Part shown: in pieces, positions 35,759 to 49,611 of the stretch
Position numbering within the stretch: the first letter of the stretch is position 1
Layout of the letters: each line of letters opens with the position of its first letter
NCBI RefSeq assembly: GCF_041154485.1
Contig: NZ_AP028669.1
Span: forward strand, 4,939,001 to 5,003,000
Source of the DNA: Variovorax sp. V93
Lineage (GTDB): Bacteria; Pseudomonadota; Gammaproteobacteria; Burkholderiales; Burkholderiaceae_C
Direction: 5' to 3'
Length of the DNA stretch: 64,000 nucleotides
Position numbers and translations under genes: made by a program
The notes under the pieces: model-generated
Told to the model about the DNA's origin: nothing
The model's input: the letters and a program-made list of their open reading frames with translations, nothing else
Database searches by the model: none

Positions 35759-36266
35759 TCATCATGTCGATGACGTTCATCTTCATGCCGTTCCCCATGA
35801 TCATGTCGCCGGGCTTCTGCCCGGCCTTGCACGGGCCGACCCACTTCGCCTCCATGACGAAGCTCCCGCCGGATTTGCCCATCATCGGCGGCTTGTAGGT
35901 CGAGCTGCTCTCCATCCGGTAGCTGGAACCGAAGTCGCCCGTGACCACCGCGTGGCTGGTGGCGGTGGTCGTGCCCATGCTGCACACGGAATCGATCACG
36001 AGCGTGCCGCCTTCCCTGCGCATCTCCTGCTTCGAGCAGGCGTCCTTGCCCATCCCCTGCCCCATGTCGCGCAGCGCCTGGTCGGTGGCGGCGTCGATGC
36101 ATTGCTGCATGGTCTGCGCCGGCGCGCTGTTGGCGCCACCGGCGCCGTCCCCCATCTTCATCTCCCAGAGGCCGGGCTTGCGCGCGGGATAGTCGATGGC
36201 CAGTGCCGGCAAAGCCGTGCTGCAGGCCAGCATGAAGAAGGCGATGGCCGATGGACGAGTCTTCAT
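35739..36266 (-). CDS. DUF3617-family exported protein
   Basis: A 175-residue protein with a signal peptide (cleavage near ALA-IDYP) followed by KPGLWEMKM, the diagnostic start of DUF3617, four cysteines that could form two disulfides, and a Lys-rich end. It is probably periplasmic. Its function is unknown. Confidence 0.85.
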   Translation of the reverse strand: MKTRPSAIAFFMLACSTALPALAIDYPARKPGLWEMKMGDGAGGANSAPAQTMQQCIDAATDQALRDMGQGMGKDACSKQEMRREGGTLVIDSVCSMGTTTATSHAVVTGDFGSSYRMESSSTYKPPMMGKSGGSFVMEAKWVGPCKAGQKPGDMIMGNGMKMNVIDMMKGQPKK

Positions 36267-36346
36267 GGCGGGCTCCGCATCAGTTCAAAGAAAAGGATGC
36301 CCAGGTTCTACCGCGCGCGGTGCGCCGGTGGAATAGCGCAATCGGC

Positions 36347-37054
36347 CTACGCCGGCCGTGCCTGCACGGCGGCTGCCGCCACCGCGGCCTTGCGGGGACG
36401 CGAGGCCCACCCGAAGCCGATGCCCAGCGCCAGCCCGCCGAGCACGTCGACCAGCACGTGCTGGCGCACCGCCATCGTCGAATAGACGATGGCCACGGCC
36501 CACGCGATGTTGAGCGCGCGAGCCCATGCGGGTGCAGCCACCTCGCGCAGCTGCCGCGCGAGCACCACGCTGGCAAACACGGAGAACGACACATGCAGCG
36601 ACGGAAACGCGTTGCCGGCCGCATCGACGGTTTTCAGCAAGTGCAGCGAGGTGCCCGGGCTGGTGTCGATGCTGAAATTCGGGATGGCTGTCGGCACGAA
36701 CCAGAACACCGCGAGCGCGATGCCGGTCATGAAGGCGCAGCCCAGCGCAAAGCTCCACAGTTCACGCCTGTCCTTGGCAAGGAACACCGGCAGCGCGATG
36801 TAGAGCCACAGCGAAAGATAGACCGGCAGCAGCGCCGGCCAGAAGGCGATCAGCCGGTCGAGCGCAGTGAGCGGCAGCGTCCAGGGCTGGCCGGCGTTCT
36901 TCATGATCCAGAAATACAGCGGGAAGAAACCCGCGGTCGCGACCGTGTTGCCGACCAGCTTCAGCGGCCAGAGCGCGCGGCACCGCCGGCCCAGGGCGTG
37001 AAGCCAGGGCCGTGGATTCGAAGGCGGCGGATCTTTGAAAGAAGAAGGTGTCAT
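36347..37054 (-). CDS. PAP2-family membrane phosphatase
   Basis: A 235-residue protein with about six membrane helices. Motif 2 reads PSLHVSFSVF and motif 3 STMAVRQHVLVD (S-T in place of S-R, with the catalytic H and D kept). Motif 1 (K-x6-RP) is not clearly present. Relatives include lipid phosphatases and Aur1-like inositol phosphotransferases. Substrate is unknown. It is 49 bases from the Gfo/Idh/MocA gene on the same strand and need not be related to it. Confidence 0.82.
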   Translation of the reverse strand: MTPSSFKDPPPSNPRPWLHALGRRCRALWPLKLVGNTVATAGFFPLYFWIMKNAGQPWTLPLTALDRLIAFWPALLPVYLSLWLYIALPVFLAKDRRELWSFALGCAFMTGIALAVFWFVPTAIPNFSIDTSPGTSLHLLKTVDAAGNAFPSLHVSFSVFASVVLARQLREVAAPAWARALNIAWAVAIVYSTMAVRQHVLVDVLGGLALGIGFGWASRPRKAAVAAAAVQARPA

Positions 37055-37103
37055 GAACGCCCGATGCGGTGCGCCTGGAACTCGCGCAAGCGAGCCCGCG
37101 GCC

Positions 37104-38267
37104 CTACCAGGGCGTCCATTTTGATTCGCTTTGGGCCGAGGCCACCGTGCGCTCGATGAAGCGCACGCCGCGCGCCCCGTCTTCCACGCGCGGGTAGTCG
37201 GCCGCGATGGCATCGGCCGGCTGTCCTGAATGCCGTGCGCGGATGTCTGCCACCACGCCGGCATAGATGTTGGCAAAGGCCTCGACGAAGCCTTCGGGAT
37301 GGCCGGCAGGCAGGCGGCTCGCGCGCTGCGCGGCCTCGCACAGCCAGGGCGAGCCGCGCGTGAAGATCTGCTTCGGCCCGTCCTGCGGCAGGTGCACCAG
37401 CTGGCTCGGCTGCTCCTGCCGCCACTCGAGCGTGCCGAGCGTGCCCGAGACGCGCAGCCGCAAGTCGTTCTCCAGGCCGGTGTTGATCTGCGAGGCAATC
37501 AGCACGCCGCGCGCGCCGCCCTTGAAGCGCAGCAGCAGGCTGCCGTCGTCGTCGAGCATGCGGCCCGGCACCAGCGCGCTCAGGTCGGCGCACAGGCTCT
37601 CGATCTCCAGGCCGGTGACGCTCGCGACCAGGTTCTCGGCATGCGAACCGATGTCGCCGATGGCGCCGGCCGCGCCGCTCCTCGCGGGATCGGTGCGCCA
37701 GCCGGCCTGCTTGTTGCCGGCGCCTTCGAGCTGGCTCGCGAGCCAGCCCTGGTTGTATTCGACCACCACCTTGCGCAGTTCGCCGAGCCGGCCCGAGCGG
37801 ACCATCTCGCGCGCCTGCCGCACCATCGGGTAGCCGGTGTAGTTGTAGGTCACGCCGAACAGCGTGCCCTGCTTCTTCACGGCCGCAACCAGCGCATCGG
37901 CCTGCGCGCGCGTGTGCACCAGCGGCTTGTCGCACACCACGTGGAAGCCGGCTTCGACGAAGGCCTGCGCGACCGGAAAGTGCACGTGGTTGGGTGTGAC
38001 GATGGAGACGAAGTCGATGCGCTCCTCGGGCGGGCGCTTCAGCTCGTCGGCCAGCAGCGACTGCCAGTCGCCGTGGTTCCGGCCGTCGGCCAGGTGCAGG
38101 TCGCGGCCCGAGGCGCGCGCCTTGTCCGGGCTCGACGACAGCGCGCCGGCCACGAGCTCGATCTGCCCGTCGAGCGCCATGGCGTTGCGGTGCACGGCGC
38201 CGATGAAGGCGTCGCGGCCGCCGCCAACCATGGCGCAGCGCAGCTTGCGGGGAGGTTGATCAGTCAT
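37104..38267 (-). CDS. Gfo/Idh/MocA-family oxidoreductase
   Basis: A 387-residue NAD(P)-dependent sugar or cyclitol dehydrogenase. The N-terminal Rossmann motif is [16 protein letters not shown]; the catalytic lysine is in CDKPLVHT (usual EKP). The C-terminal domain contains [11 protein letters not shown] with the conserved histidine. It is the last gene of the ROK-ATPase-permease-binding protein operon and probably oxidises the imported sugar or polyol. The start was set at MTDQPP because the sequence further upstream contains the intergenic hairpin region. Confidence 0.92.
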   Translation of the reverse strand: MTDQPPRKLRCAMVGGGRDAFIGAVHRNAMALDGQIELVAGALSSSPDKARASGRDLHLADGRNHGDWQSLLADELKRPPEERIDFVSIVTPNHVHFPVAQAFVEAGFHVVCDKPLVHTRAQADALVAAVKKQGTLFGVTYNYTGYPMVRQAREMVRSGRLGELRKVVVEYNQGWLASQLEGAGNKQAGWRTDPARSGAAGAIGDIGSHAENLVASVTGLEIESLCADLSALVPGRMLDDDGSLLLRFKGGARGVLIASQINTGLENDLRLRVSGTLGTLEWRQEQPSQLVHLPQDGPKQIFTRGSPWLCEAAQRASRLPAGHPEGFVEAFANIYAGVVADIRARHSGQPADAIAADYPRVEDGARGVRFIERTVASAQSESKWTPW

Positions 38268-38324
38268 CGATAGGAAGTCCTGGTAGTTGTCCCCTCTCCC
38301 CGAGGGTTGAGGGAGCAAGGCAAC

Positions 38325-39287
38325 TCAGAACGGCGAGTTGGGGTGGTAGAAGTCCTTGGCGTTTTCCTTGGTGATCAGCACCGAAGGAATGATCGTGGTC
38401 GCGGGCAGCTTCTCGCCCTTCAGCCGCGCCTCGGCCGTGAGCTTGATCGCGTCGTAGATGAACTTGGGCGAGTAGCTCACGTCGGCGCCGATGCGCTTGT
38501 CCTTGCCGTCCATGATGGTCTTGACCATGCCCTTGGCGCCCGCGCCGCCGAAGACGATCTTGATGTCGTCGCGCTTGGCCTGCTCGATGGCCTTGAGCAC
38601 GCCCACCGCCATGTCGTCGTCGGCGGCCCAGATGGCGTCGATGTTCTTGAAGCGCGTGAGATAGTCCTGCGTGACCTTGAAAGCGTCGTCGCGGTTCCAG
38701 TTGGCGTACTTGGCGTCGAGCAGCTTGATGTCGGGATGGTTCTTGAGCACCGCATTGAAGGCATCCATGCGCTCGTTGTCCAGCGTGGTGGCAATGCCGC
38801 GCAGCGCAACCACGTTGCCCTTGCCGCCGAGCTGCTTGGCGATGTACTCGGCCGGGATGCGGCCGAAGGCGGTGTTGTCGCCGGCCACGTAGGCGTCCTG
38901 CGCGCTGGTGTCGGTGAGGCCGCGGTCGACCACGGTCACGTAGGCGCCCTTGGCCTTGACCTGCGCCACCGGCTTGGTGAGCGCGGCCGATTCGAACGGA
39001 AACACCACCAGCGCATTGATCTTGGTGACGGTCGACAGGTCCTGCAGCTGGTTCGCCTGCTCGGGCGCGTTGGCCGCGGTCTTGATCGTGATCTTCAGGT
39101 CCTTGTGTTCCTTCTCCAGGTCCTTCTTCGCCTGGTTGGCCCAGTAGTTGATGCCGCCCATGAAGCTGTGCGTGGCCGCGGGAATCGAAACGCCGAGGTT
39201 CACCTTCTCGGCAGCGAATGCGGGCAGGCTCGCGAGCGCTGCGGCCGCCACGGCCGTGAGTGCGATGCGACGTGTGAAGCTTGTCAT
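38325..39287 (-). CDS. Sugar-type ABC substrate-binding protein (RbsB-like)
   Basis: A 320-residue periplasmic binding protein of the type I (RbsB) fold. Signal peptide ends near LPAFAAEK; then [41 protein letters not shown] and [20 protein letters not shown] are typical. A GGAGACATCC ribosome site precedes the ATG. The ligand is probably a pentose, hexose or polyol. Confidence 0.92.
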   Translation of the reverse strand: MTSFTRRIALTAVAAAALASLPAFAAEKVNLGVSIPAATHSFMGGINYWANQAKKDLEKEHKDLKITIKTAANAPEQANQLQDLSTVTKINALVVFPFESAALTKPVAQVKAKGAYVTVVDRGLTDTSAQDAYVAGDNTAFGRIPAEYIAKQLGGKGNVVALRGIATTLDNERMDAFNAVLKNHPDIKLLDAKYANWNRDDAFKVTQDYLTRFKNIDAIWAADDDMAVGVLKAIEQAKRDDIKIVFGGAGAKGMVKTIMDGKDKRIGADVSYSPKFIYDAIKLTAEARLKGEKLPATTIIPSVLITKENAKDFYHPNSPF

Positions 39288-39334
39288 GCTGGATGTCTCC
39301 TCTTGGTGGATGGAACGGAACGAACGGGAAAGAA

Positions 39335-40360
39335 CTAGCGCCGGCCGCGTTGGAGGAACGCGACGATGATGATCACGAAGCCCTGCACCGCGGCGTTGAG
39401 GTACACGCTGATGATGCTGGTGAGGTTCAGGATGTTGCTGATGACCGAGAGCAGGATGGCGCCGATCACCGTGCCGGTGATGCTGCCCGCACCGCCCTTG
39501 AGCGCGGTGCCGCCGACGATCACCGCGGCAATCGCCTCGAGCTCCCACAGGAGGCCCGTGGTCGGCGAGGCCGATCCGAGGCGCGGCACGTACAGCAGCG
39601 TGGCAATGCCCACGCACACGCCGAGCAGCACGTAGGTGAGGATCTTCACGCGGTCCACGTCCACCGCCGCATAGCGCGCGACCTGCTCGTTGGAACCGAT
39701 GGCCTGCACGTAGCGCCCGTAGGCCGTGCGGTTCAATATGACGCCGCCGATGATCGCGACGATCACGAACACCCACACCGGCACCGGGATGCCCGCGAGG
39801 CTTGCGTAGTACACCGGCGCATAGAGGTCCGACAGCTCGTTGTCGAGCGTGAGCGCGCCGCCGTCGGCAAAGTACGTGAGGTAGGCGCGGAAGATGCCGA
39901 GCGTGCCCAGCGTGACGATGAAGGGCTCGATGCGCCCCTTGGTGATCAGCAGCCCGTGCGCCAGGCCGAACAGCGCACCCAGCACTACCGCGAGCACCGC
40001 GCCCATCACCACCGCCATCAGCGGCGAGCCCGAGGCCGGCCCGGCCCAGTTGATGAACATGATCACGCTGCCCGCGATGAGCGCCGCCATCGAGCCCACC
40101 GACAGGTCGATGCCGCCGGAGATGATCACGAAGCACATGCCCACCGCGATGATGCCGATGAAGGCCGTGCGCGTGAGCACGTTCATGGCGTTGTCAACGG
40201 TGGCGAAGTCGCTGTTCAGCAGCGTGCCGCCGATGCACAGCAGCACCAGGCCGATGACCGGGCCGAGCCCGTGCAGGTGCTCGGTCCAGCGCGGCCCGCC
40301 GCCGCTGCGGTGTTGCGCGGCTTCAGGCTGCGGCATGGAGGTCTGCGGTTCCGGTGGCAT
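39335..40360 (-). CDS. Sugar-type ABC permease (RbsC-like)
   Basis: A 341-residue permease with about ten hydrophobic segments and the family signatures [31 protein letters not shown] and [15 protein letters not shown]. The ~30-residue hydrophilic N-terminus overlaps the ATPase gene by 38 bases. Confidence 0.93.
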   Translation of the reverse strand: MPPEPQTSMPQPEAAQHRSGGGPRWTEHLHGLGPVIGLVLLCIGGTLLNSDFATVDNAMNVLTRTAFIGIIAVGMCFVIISGGIDLSVGSMAALIAGSVIMFINWAGPASGSPLMAVVMGAVLAVVLGALFGLAHGLLITKGRIEPFIVTLGTLGIFRAYLTYFADGGALTLDNELSDLYAPVYYASLAGIPVPVWVFVIVAIIGGVILNRTAYGRYVQAIGSNEQVARYAAVDVDRVKILTYVLLGVCVGIATLLYVPRLGSASPTTGLLWELEAIAAVIVGGTALKGGAGSITGTVIGAILLSVISNILNLTSIISVYLNAAVQGFVIIIVAFLQRGRR

Positions 40361-41861
40361 GAGCGATGAGCTCCTCTTCAGTCAAGTGGTCGGCGTTGAG
40401 CGTGGCAACCAGGCGGCCCGCGCGCATCACCGCGACGCGGTGGCACAGGCCGATGAGTTCCATCAGCTCCGACGAGACGACGATCACCGCGAGCCCTTCG
40501 CGGGCGAGTCGCTGGATCAGGAAATAGATGTCGCGCTTGGCACCGATGTCGACGCCGCGCGTGGGCTCGTCGAGCACCACCACCTTCGGTCTGGGCTGCA
40601 GCACCTTGGCGAGCGCGAGCTTCTGCTGGTTGCCGCCCGAGAGCGACGATGCGCGCACCTCGAGCGAACCGGTGCGGATGCCGTAGTCCTTCACGGCCTC
40701 GGCCAGCGCGCCGCGTTCGGCCTCGGGCTGGAGCCATGGCTTCGCGTAACGTTCGAGCGCCATCAGCGTGAGGTTCTGGCGCAGGCCGAAGTTCACGTGC
40801 AGGCCCTTGCCCTTGCGGTCCTCGCTCAGGTAGGTGAGGCCGTGCCTGGCGGCATCGCGCGGATTGCGCCAACCCTTGCGGTGGGGCACCGGCCTGCCGA
40901 GCATCTCGACATCGCCGCCCGCGGGCCTGAGGCCCAGCAGGCCTTCGAACAGCTCGGTGCGGCCCGCGCCGACCAGCCCCGCGAAGCCGAGGATCTCGCC
41001 GGGGCGCACCTCGAAGTTCACATCCTGCGCCCAGCCGGGCACGCTGAAGTTGCGCACGCGCATGGCGGGCGCGTCGGCGGCCACCACCACGTCGCGCGGC
41101 GGGTACAGGTCGGCCAGCTCGCGGCCCACCATGAGGTTGGCCATCTGGTGGCGCGTAAGCTCGGGTGTGGGCGCACGCGCCACGAAGCGGCCGTCGCGCA
41201 TCACGATCACCTCGTCGGTCACCTGCTCCACTTCGTCGAGCTTGTGCGAGATGTAGACGATGGTCACGCCGTCGGCGCGCAGCTGGGCGATGAGCTTGAA
41301 GAGGCGCTCGGTTTCGCCGGGCGTGAGCGTGGCCGTCGGCTCGTCCATGACCAGCAGGCGTGCTCGGCGTGCAATGGCCTTCGCAATTTCGACGAGCTGC
41401 TTCTCGGCCACGATGAGCCTGCGCACCTTGGTGCGCGGATCGATGTTCAGGCCGACGGCGGCGAGTGCGGCGGCGGCATCGCGCTCCATCGCTGCATCGT
41501 CGAGCAGCCAGCCTTTCTTCTTCTCGTGGCCGAGGAAGATGTTCTGCGCCACGCTCAGGTCTTCGGCGAGATTGAACTCCTGGTGGATCAGCACGATGCC
41601 CAGCGCCTCGGCGTCGCGCGAACTCGCGAACTGCTGCGGCTGGCCGTTGATGCGCAGCGTGCCGCCGGTGAGCGGCTCGTAGCCCGACAGGATCTTCATC
41701 AGCGTGGACTTGCCCGCGCCGTTCTCGCCGAGCAGGCCGTACACGCGTCCGGGCGCGAGCGAGAAGCTCACGCCGTGCAGCACCTGCACCGGACCGAAGG
41801 CCTTCACCACGCCGTCGAATTCGACCGCGACGCTTCCCCTGGTTTCTTCTGCTGCCGTCAT
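40323..41861 (-). CDS. Sugar-type double ABC ATPase (RbsA-like)
   Basis: A 512-residue ATPase with two nucleotide-binding domains. Domain 1 has Walker [10 protein letters not shown] and Walker [16 protein letters not shown]; domain 2 has the degenerate [16 protein letters not shown] and [14 protein letters not shown] with [16 protein letters not shown]. Start overlaps the ROK stop (ATGA), end overlaps the permease start. Confidence 0.93.
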   Translation of the reverse strand: MTAAEETRGSVAVEFDGVVKAFGPVQVLHGVSFSLAPGRVYGLLGENGAGKSTLMKILSGYEPLTGGTLRINGQPQQFASSRDAEALGIVLIHQEFNLAEDLSVAQNIFLGHEKKKGWLLDDAAMERDAAAALAAVGLNIDPRTKVRRLIVAEKQLVEIAKAIARRARLLVMDEPTATLTPGETERLFKLIAQLRADGVTIVYISHKLDEVEQVTDEVIVMRDGRFVARAPTPELTRHQMANLMVGRELADLYPPRDVVVAADAPAMRVRNFSVPGWAQDVNFEVRPGEILGFAGLVGAGRTELFEGLLGLRPAGGDVEMLGRPVPHRKGWRNPRDAARHGLTYLSEDRKGKGLHVNFGLRQNLTLMALERYAKPWLQPEAERGALAEAVKDYGIRTGSLEVRASSLSGGNQQKLALAKVLQPRPKVVVLDEPTRGVDIGAKRDIYFLIQRLAREGLAVIVVSSELMELIGLCHRVAVMRAGRLVATLNADHLTEEELIAHATGTADLHAAA

Positions 41862-43060
41862 GGCGCCACTCCGCGGACCTTCAGCGTTTCGTGCATCGCG
41901 AGCACGCCGGCACCCACCAGGCCGCCCTGCACGCCCAGCGGCGTGTACTGGATTTCGAGATGCCGCGTCGAAAGCGCGAGCGAGCGCTGGTACACGCTCT
42001 GCCGCACGGCCGCCAGGAACAGCGGCCCGATGCGCGTGATGCCGCCGCCGATGAACACATGCGAGGGATTGAAGAAATTCACCACCGACGCCAGCATCTG
42101 GCCGATGAGGTTGCCCGCGCGCTGGATGATGCCGTTCGCGGCCGTATCGCCGGCGCGGCTCGCCTGGCCCACGTCGACGGCCTCGATGCGCCCGTGCAGG
42201 CGCAGGCACTCGGCCAGCATGGCGCTTTCGCCGGCTTCGGCCGCCTGCACGGCCATGCGCGTGATGGCCGGGCCTGCGGCCATGGCCTCGACGCAGCCGA
42301 CGTTGCCGCAGTGGCAGCGCGGGCCGTCCTGGTCCACGCAGATGTGGCCCACGTCGCCGGCCGACCCGGCCGCGCCGCGATAGACCTCGCCATGGCAGAC
42401 GATGCCGCAGCCGATGCCGGTGCCGATCTTGATGACGAGGAAGTTGTTGAGCGAACGCTTCAGCCGCCAGAGCTCGCCGAGCGCCATCAGGTTCACGTCG
42501 TTGTCCACGAAGACGGGCGCCGCGTAGTCCTCGCGCAGGTAGTCGCGGATCGAGAAGCTGTCCCAGGCCGGCATCAGCGGCGGATTCACGAGCTGGCCGA
42601 TTTCGAAGTTCACCGGACCTGGCACGCCGATGCCGATGCCCAGCACCTCCTTCGGGCCGTGGCCGCAGCGCGCGAGCAGCTCCCGCATCAGCGCGCGCAC
42701 CCGCGCCAGCACCACGGCCGGGCCTTCGCGCACATCGGCCGGTTCGTCGTGCTGCGCGAGCACCGTGAGGTCGGGGCGCAGCACTGCAACGTCGAGACTG
42801 GTGGCGCCGATGTCGATGCCCACGAGCACGCCGAGGCCGGCATGCAGCTGCAGGTTCTCGGCGCGGCGCCCGCCCGAGGAACGCTGCAGGCCCGCTTCGG
42901 CCAGCAGGCCTTGCTCGACCAGGCCGGCGATCAGCGCATTGGCCTTGCTCTTGGAGAAGCCGAGCTGTTCGGCCATGGCATGGCGCGAGCCGCCGGCCGA
43001 CCAGAAGGTGGTCTCCAGCAACCGCATCTCGTCCGCAGTGATGCCACTCCAGGGTGCCAC
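41858..43060 (-). CDS. ROK-family transcriptional repressor
   Basis: A 400-residue NagC/XylR-type repressor: an N-terminal helix-turn-helix (about 8-60, with AMAEQLGFSKSKANALIAGL) fused to a ROK sugar-kinase-like domain starting GIDIGATSLDVAV, with the zinc motif CHCGNVGCVEA. A GTG start (VAPWSGI) was chosen because GGAGA lies 8 bases upstream; longer readings from an ATG about 110 bases earlier lack a site. It is the first gene of the operon it presumably controls, so it would be autoregulated by the imported sugar. Confidence 0.9.
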   Translation of the reverse strand: MAPWSGITADEMRLLETTFWSAGGSRHAMAEQLGFSKSKANALIAGLVEQGLLAEAGLQRSSGGRRAENLQLHAGLGVLVGIDIGATSLDVAVLRPDLTVLAQHDEPADVREGPAVVLARVRALMRELLARCGHGPKEVLGIGIGVPGPVNFEIGQLVNPPLMPAWDSFSIRDYLREDYAAPVFVDNDVNLMALGELWRLKRSLNNFLVIKIGTGIGCGIVCHGEVYRGAAGSAGDVGHICVDQDGPRCHCGNVGCVEAMAAGPAITRMAVQAAEAGESAMLAECLRLHGRIEAVDVGQASRAGDTAANGIIQRAGNLIGQMLASVVNFFNPSHVFIGGGITRIGPLFLAAVRQSVYQRSLALSTRHLEIQYTPLGVQGGLVGAGVLAMHETLKVRGVAP

Positions 43061-43211
43061 GCGCTTTGTCTCCAGATATTCTTTTGGCCGCCGGCTGCAG
43101 CCGCTGCAGTCCGGGGCGAAGGCGAATACTAGGGGCGCAGCTTCAGCCGGACAAGGCCGAACTTCGACCATGTTCAAACCAAAGTTGGGCTTTTGCAGGA
43201 GCGCCGGACGC

Positions 43212-43239
43212 AAAAAAGCCGCCCGGAGGCGGCTTTTTC
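43212..43239 (-). terminator. Rho-independent terminator of the atp operon
   Basis: GCCGCC and GGCGGC pair around CGGA, with A- and T-runs on the two sides, 26 bases after the atpC stop. It can work in both directions and separates atpC from the ROK promoter region. Confidence 0.92.
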
Positions 43240-43264
43240 GTGAAGAGCTTTTCTGCGCTCCTGC

Positions 43265-43684
43265 TTACTTCTTCTGGCGGTACTTGCGCAGCGCAGCGAT
43301 CTGCGCAGCCATCACGGCCAGTTCCGACTGCGCCATCGCGATGTCGATGTCGCTCTTGGCGTTCTTGAGCGCTTCCTCGGCGGCGGCCTTGGCCAGGTTG
43401 GCCTTCTCGTCGTCGAGGTCCTTGCCGCGGATCGCGGTGTCGGACAGCACGGTGACGGCGTTGGGCTGCACTTCGAGAATGCCGCCGGCCACGAAGACGA
43501 ATTCCTCGCCGCCGTCGGCCGTTTCGATGCGCACCGCACCCGGACGGATGCGCGTGATCAGCGGGGTGTGGCGCGGGTAGATGCCGAGCTCACCGGCTTC
43601 ACCGGGCAGCGCGACGAACTTGGCTTCGCCCGAGAAGATCGACTCTTCCGCGCTGACCACGTCCACATGAATGGTGCCTGCCAT
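43265..43684 (-). CDS. atpC: ATP synthase epsilon subunit
   Basis: A 139-residue subunit of the F1 central stalk. The beta-sandwich domain begins [24 protein letters not shown] and contains [18 protein letters not shown]; the C-terminal helical pair that inhibits hydrolysis follows ([16 protein letters not shown]). Last gene of the operon, 12 bases after atpD, with a terminator behind it. Confidence 0.97.
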   Translation of the reverse strand: MAGTIHVDVVSAEESIFSGEAKFVALPGEAGELGIYPRHTPLITRIRPGAVRIETADGGEEFVFVAGGILEVQPNAVTVLSDTAIRGKDLDDEKANLAKAAAEEALKNAKSDIDIAMAQSELAVMAAQIAALRKYRQKK

Positions 43685-43696
43685 GGTGATTCCTTT

Positions 43697-45115
<1,419 letters not shown>

Positions 45116-45136
45116 TCAATAATGTTGCGACAGGTT

Positions 45137-45179
45137 CTTGCAGAAGCGTCCTTGTGCCATCGCGGGCCGCTTTTGCAAG
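45137..45179 (-). other. Hairpin in the leader of atpD
   Basis: CTTGCAGAAGCG and CGCTTTTGCAAG form a 12-base stem (11 of 12 pairing; the odd pair can wobble in RNA) around a 19-base loop, 40 bases upstream of the atpD start. A smaller hairpin with arms TGCCGG/CCGGCA lies at about 45183-45199. Both are between the lipoprotein stop and atpD and could act in RNA processing or attenuation. Confidence 0.55.
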
Positions 45180-45224
45180 AATGCCGGACGGGCCGGCACC
45201 CTTGGTTTCTTCAGATACTTCCGA

Positions 45225-45614
45225 TCAGCACTTCATGGCCGCGGCCTGTGCGGCGAAGGCATCGCTGGCAGCCTTGCAGGCCTGGCCCAGCGCGGCCTTG
45301 TCGGTGCCCATCGAAGCCCATGCCGCCTTGGTCTGCTCGACGCTCGCCTTCATCGCATCGGCGGCAGCGCCGCTTTGCGCCGACACGCACGCCTGGGCCT
45401 TGGCCAGGTAGTCGTTGCACTCCTGCGGCAGGTCCGCGGCCGATGCCGTGGGAGCGGCGGCTGCGGGCGCGGCCGGTGCCGCCGGAGCGGCAGGCGCCGC
45501 GGGAGCGGGCGCCGGTGCAGCGGCAGGTGCCGGCGGTGCAGCAGGCGCCTCTTCCTTCTTGGAGCAGGCAGTCAGGGCGGCGGCCATGGCCACCAGAACG
45601 AGAAGTTTCTTCAT
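45225..45614 (-). CDS. Small Ala/Pro-rich lipoprotein inside the atp operon
   Basis: A 129-residue protein I do not recognise with certainty. A lipoprotein signal with lipobox LTAC (C17) is followed by an Ala/Pro linker (about 22-58) and a short helical C-terminal domain with four cysteines (C66, C76, C113, C129) that could form two disulfides in the periplasm. It resembles small DUF5339-type exported proteins, tentatively. It lies between atpG and atpD on the same strand, with 87 bases before and 127 bases after, so it is probably co-transcribed with them. No link to ATP synthase is known to me. Confidence 0.8.
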   Translation of the reverse strand: MKKLLVLVAMAAALTACSKKEEAPAAPPAPAAAPAPAPAAPAAPAAPAAPAAAAPTASAADLPQECNDYLAKAQACVSAQSGAAADAMKASVEQTKAAWASMGTDKAALGQACKAASDAFAAQAAAMKC

Positions 45615-45701
45615 TTGTGCAGAGTCCCCAGAAAAAGGCCTTCGGTTATCGGTTCGCAGTGCGAAGCGCGAATGGCAATGTGGCCCGGTCCATTGCCGCA
45701 A

Positions 45702-46577
45702 TCAAACACCGGCAGCCGCAGCGGCGCCGGACACGATTTCCGAAAGCTCCTTGGTGATGCCTGCCTGGCGGGTCTTGTTGTAGACCAGCTTGAGCTCGTT
45801 GATCACATTGCCGGCGTTGTCCGTCGCCGCCTTCATTGCGACCATCCGGGCGGAGTGCTCGGACGCCATGTTCTCGGCCACGGCCTGGTAGACCAGCGAC
45901 TCCACATAGCGCACCAGCAGCTCGTCGATCACGCTCTGCGCATCGGGCTCGTAGATGTAGTCCCACGAATGCTGGCCGGCCTCGACCTGCAGCGAGTCTG
46001 CGGCCAGCGGCAGCAGCTGCTCGACGAGCGGCTCCTGCTTGATCGTGTTGATGAACTTCGTGTAGCACAGGTACACGGCCGACAGCTTGCCTTCCGCATA
46101 GGCGTCGAGCAGCGTCTTGACCGGGCCGATGAGCTTGTCCAGGTGAGGCGTGTCGCCCAGGTGGGTGACATGGGCCACCACGCGCGCACCGATGCGGTTC
46201 AGGAAGCCCAGGCCCTTGCTGCCGATGGCCACCGACTCGATCGCGATGCCCGCGCTCTGCGCTTCCCGCAGCTTGGCCGTCACGGCGCGCAGCAGGTTGG
46301 TGTTCAAGCCGCCGCACAGGCCCTTGTCGCTCGTGACGATGATGAAGCCGATGGCCTTGGCCTCGTTCTTCTTCATGAACGCGTGCGTGTACTCGGGATT
46401 CGCCTTGCCCAGGTTGGCCGCGATGTTGCGGATCTTTTCGCTGTAGGGGCGGGCGGCACGCATGCGCTCTTGCGCCTTGCGCATCTTGGAAACCGAGACC
46501 ATTTCCATGGCCTTGGTGATCTTCTTGGTGTTTTCCACCGATTTGATCTTGCCGCGGATTTCCTTACCAGCTGCCAT
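45702..46577 (-). CDS. atpG: ATP synthase gamma subunit
   Basis: The rotating shaft subunit, 291 residues. Conserved ends are visible: the N-terminal helix [24 protein letters not shown] and the C-terminal [26 protein letters not shown]. The core has [14 protein letters not shown]. Lies 21 bases after atpA. Confidence 0.97.
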   Translation of the reverse strand: MAAGKEIRGKIKSVENTKKITKAMEMVSVSKMRKAQERMRAARPYSEKIRNIAANLGKANPEYTHAFMKKNEAKAIGFIIVTSDKGLCGGLNTNLLRAVTAKLREAQSAGIAIESVAIGSKGLGFLNRIGARVVAHVTHLGDTPHLDKLIGPVKTLLDAYAEGKLSAVYLCYTKFINTIKQEPLVEQLLPLAADSLQVEAGQHSWDYIYEPDAQSVIDELLVRYVESLVYQAVAENMASEHSARMVAMKAATDNAGNVINELKLVYNKTRQAGITKELSEIVSGAAAAAGV

Positions 46578-46598
46578 GAGTGCTCCTTGTCCGGCCGA

Positions 46599-48152
<1,554 letters not shown>

Positions 48153-48200
48153 GACTCTTTCCTTCTTTCTTTGAGGCTACAAGTAGAGGGCTGAAGACCG

Positions 48201-48731
48201 TCAGGCCGCCAGCGCAACTTTCATTTGTTCAAGGCGCGCTTTGACGGAGGTGTCGAGCACCTCGTCGCCGACCACCACACGAATGCCGCCGATCAGCTCC
48301 GGCTCCTGCTGGACCGTGACCTGCAGCTTGCGGCCGAAGCGCTTTTCGAGCGCGGCCGCCACATTGGCCAGGGCCGAGGCGTCGATCGGGAAGGCGCTGT
48401 AGACCACGGCGTCGGACGAACCGCTCTTCGCGTTGGCCAGTGCCCGGAACTGCTTCGCAATTTCCGGCAGCACCGAGAAGCGCCCGTTGTCGAGGAGCGC
48501 ACCCAGGAAGTTCTGGGCATGGGCGGGCAGCGGCGCACCGAAGGCGCCGGCGACCACGCCGAGAACCTGCTCGGCCGTGGCCTTGGGGTTGTCGGCGAAC
48601 TGCTGGAGCTCCGGACTGGCCGCGATGACGGCCATCTTTTCGAGCCAGGCGCTGGTGCCGGCAACGTCGGACGACGAGGCCTTGAAGAGCGCCTCGGCGT
48701 AGGGGCGTGCAATGGTGGCGAGTTCTGCCAT
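48201..48731 (-). CDS. atpH: ATP synthase delta subunit
   Basis: The peripheral-stalk linker (OSCP-type), 176 residues, beginning [19 protein letters not shown] and ending with [25 protein letters not shown], both typical. Follows atpF after 8 bases. Confidence 0.96.
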   Translation of the reverse strand: MAELATIARPYAEALFKASSSDVAGTSAWLEKMAVIAASPELQQFADNPKATAEQVLGVVAGAFGAPLPAHAQNFLGALLDNGRFSVLPEIAKQFRALANAKSGSSDAVVYSAFPIDASALANVAAALEKRFGRKLQVTVQQEPELIGGIRVVVGDEVLDTSVKARLEQMKVALAA

Positions 48732-48739
48732 GGCTTCTA

Positions 48740-49210
48740 TCAGAGTTCGGTCTGCAGGCGGGCGAGCAAATCGGCGTGAACGCCTGCATTCACTTCCTTG
48801 CGCAGGATCTGCTCTGCGCCCTTGACGGCCAGGGCCGCGACTTGCTCGCGCAGCGCTTCGCGCGCCTTCAGTGCCTGCTGGTCGGCTTCGACGCGTGCGG
48901 CTGCAACGATCTTGTTGCCTTCCTCGGTCGCGCGGGCCTTGGCCTCTTCAACGATGGCCTGGGCGCGACGTTCGGCGTCGGCAAGACGCTGTGCGGACTC
49001 GTTGCGTGCCTGGCCCAGTTCGGCTTCCACGCGCTTGTTGGCGGCGGAGAGTTCGGACTTGGCCTTGTCGGCGGCAGCGAGGCCTTCGGCGATCTTCGCA
49101 GCGCGGTCGTCCAGCGCCTTCGCGATCGGCGGCCACACGAACTTCATCGTGAACCCGACCAGGATCAGGAACACGATCATCTGAACGATCAGGGTACCGG
49201 TAATGCTCAC
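48740..49210 (-). CDS. atpF: ATP synthase b subunit
   Basis: The peripheral-stalk dimer subunit, 156 residues. One N-terminal membrane helix (about 5-25) leads into a long Ala/Glu/Arg-rich coiled coil, ending [22 protein letters not shown]. Confidence 0.96.
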   Translation of the reverse strand: MSITGTLIVQMIVFLILVGFTMKFVWPPIAKALDDRAAKIAEGLAAADKAKSELSAANKRVEAELGQARNESAQRLADAERRAQAIVEEAKARATEEGNKIVAAARVEADQQALKAREALREQVAALAVKGAEQILRKEVNAGVHADLLARLQTEL

Positions 49211-49287
49211 TTTTCACCCTCTCTTTGGGATTGAATGCGAAGCCATTCCACAGAGGGGAACGACGACACGGGTCCGACGAGAAAGAC

Positions 49288-49611
<324 letters not shown>

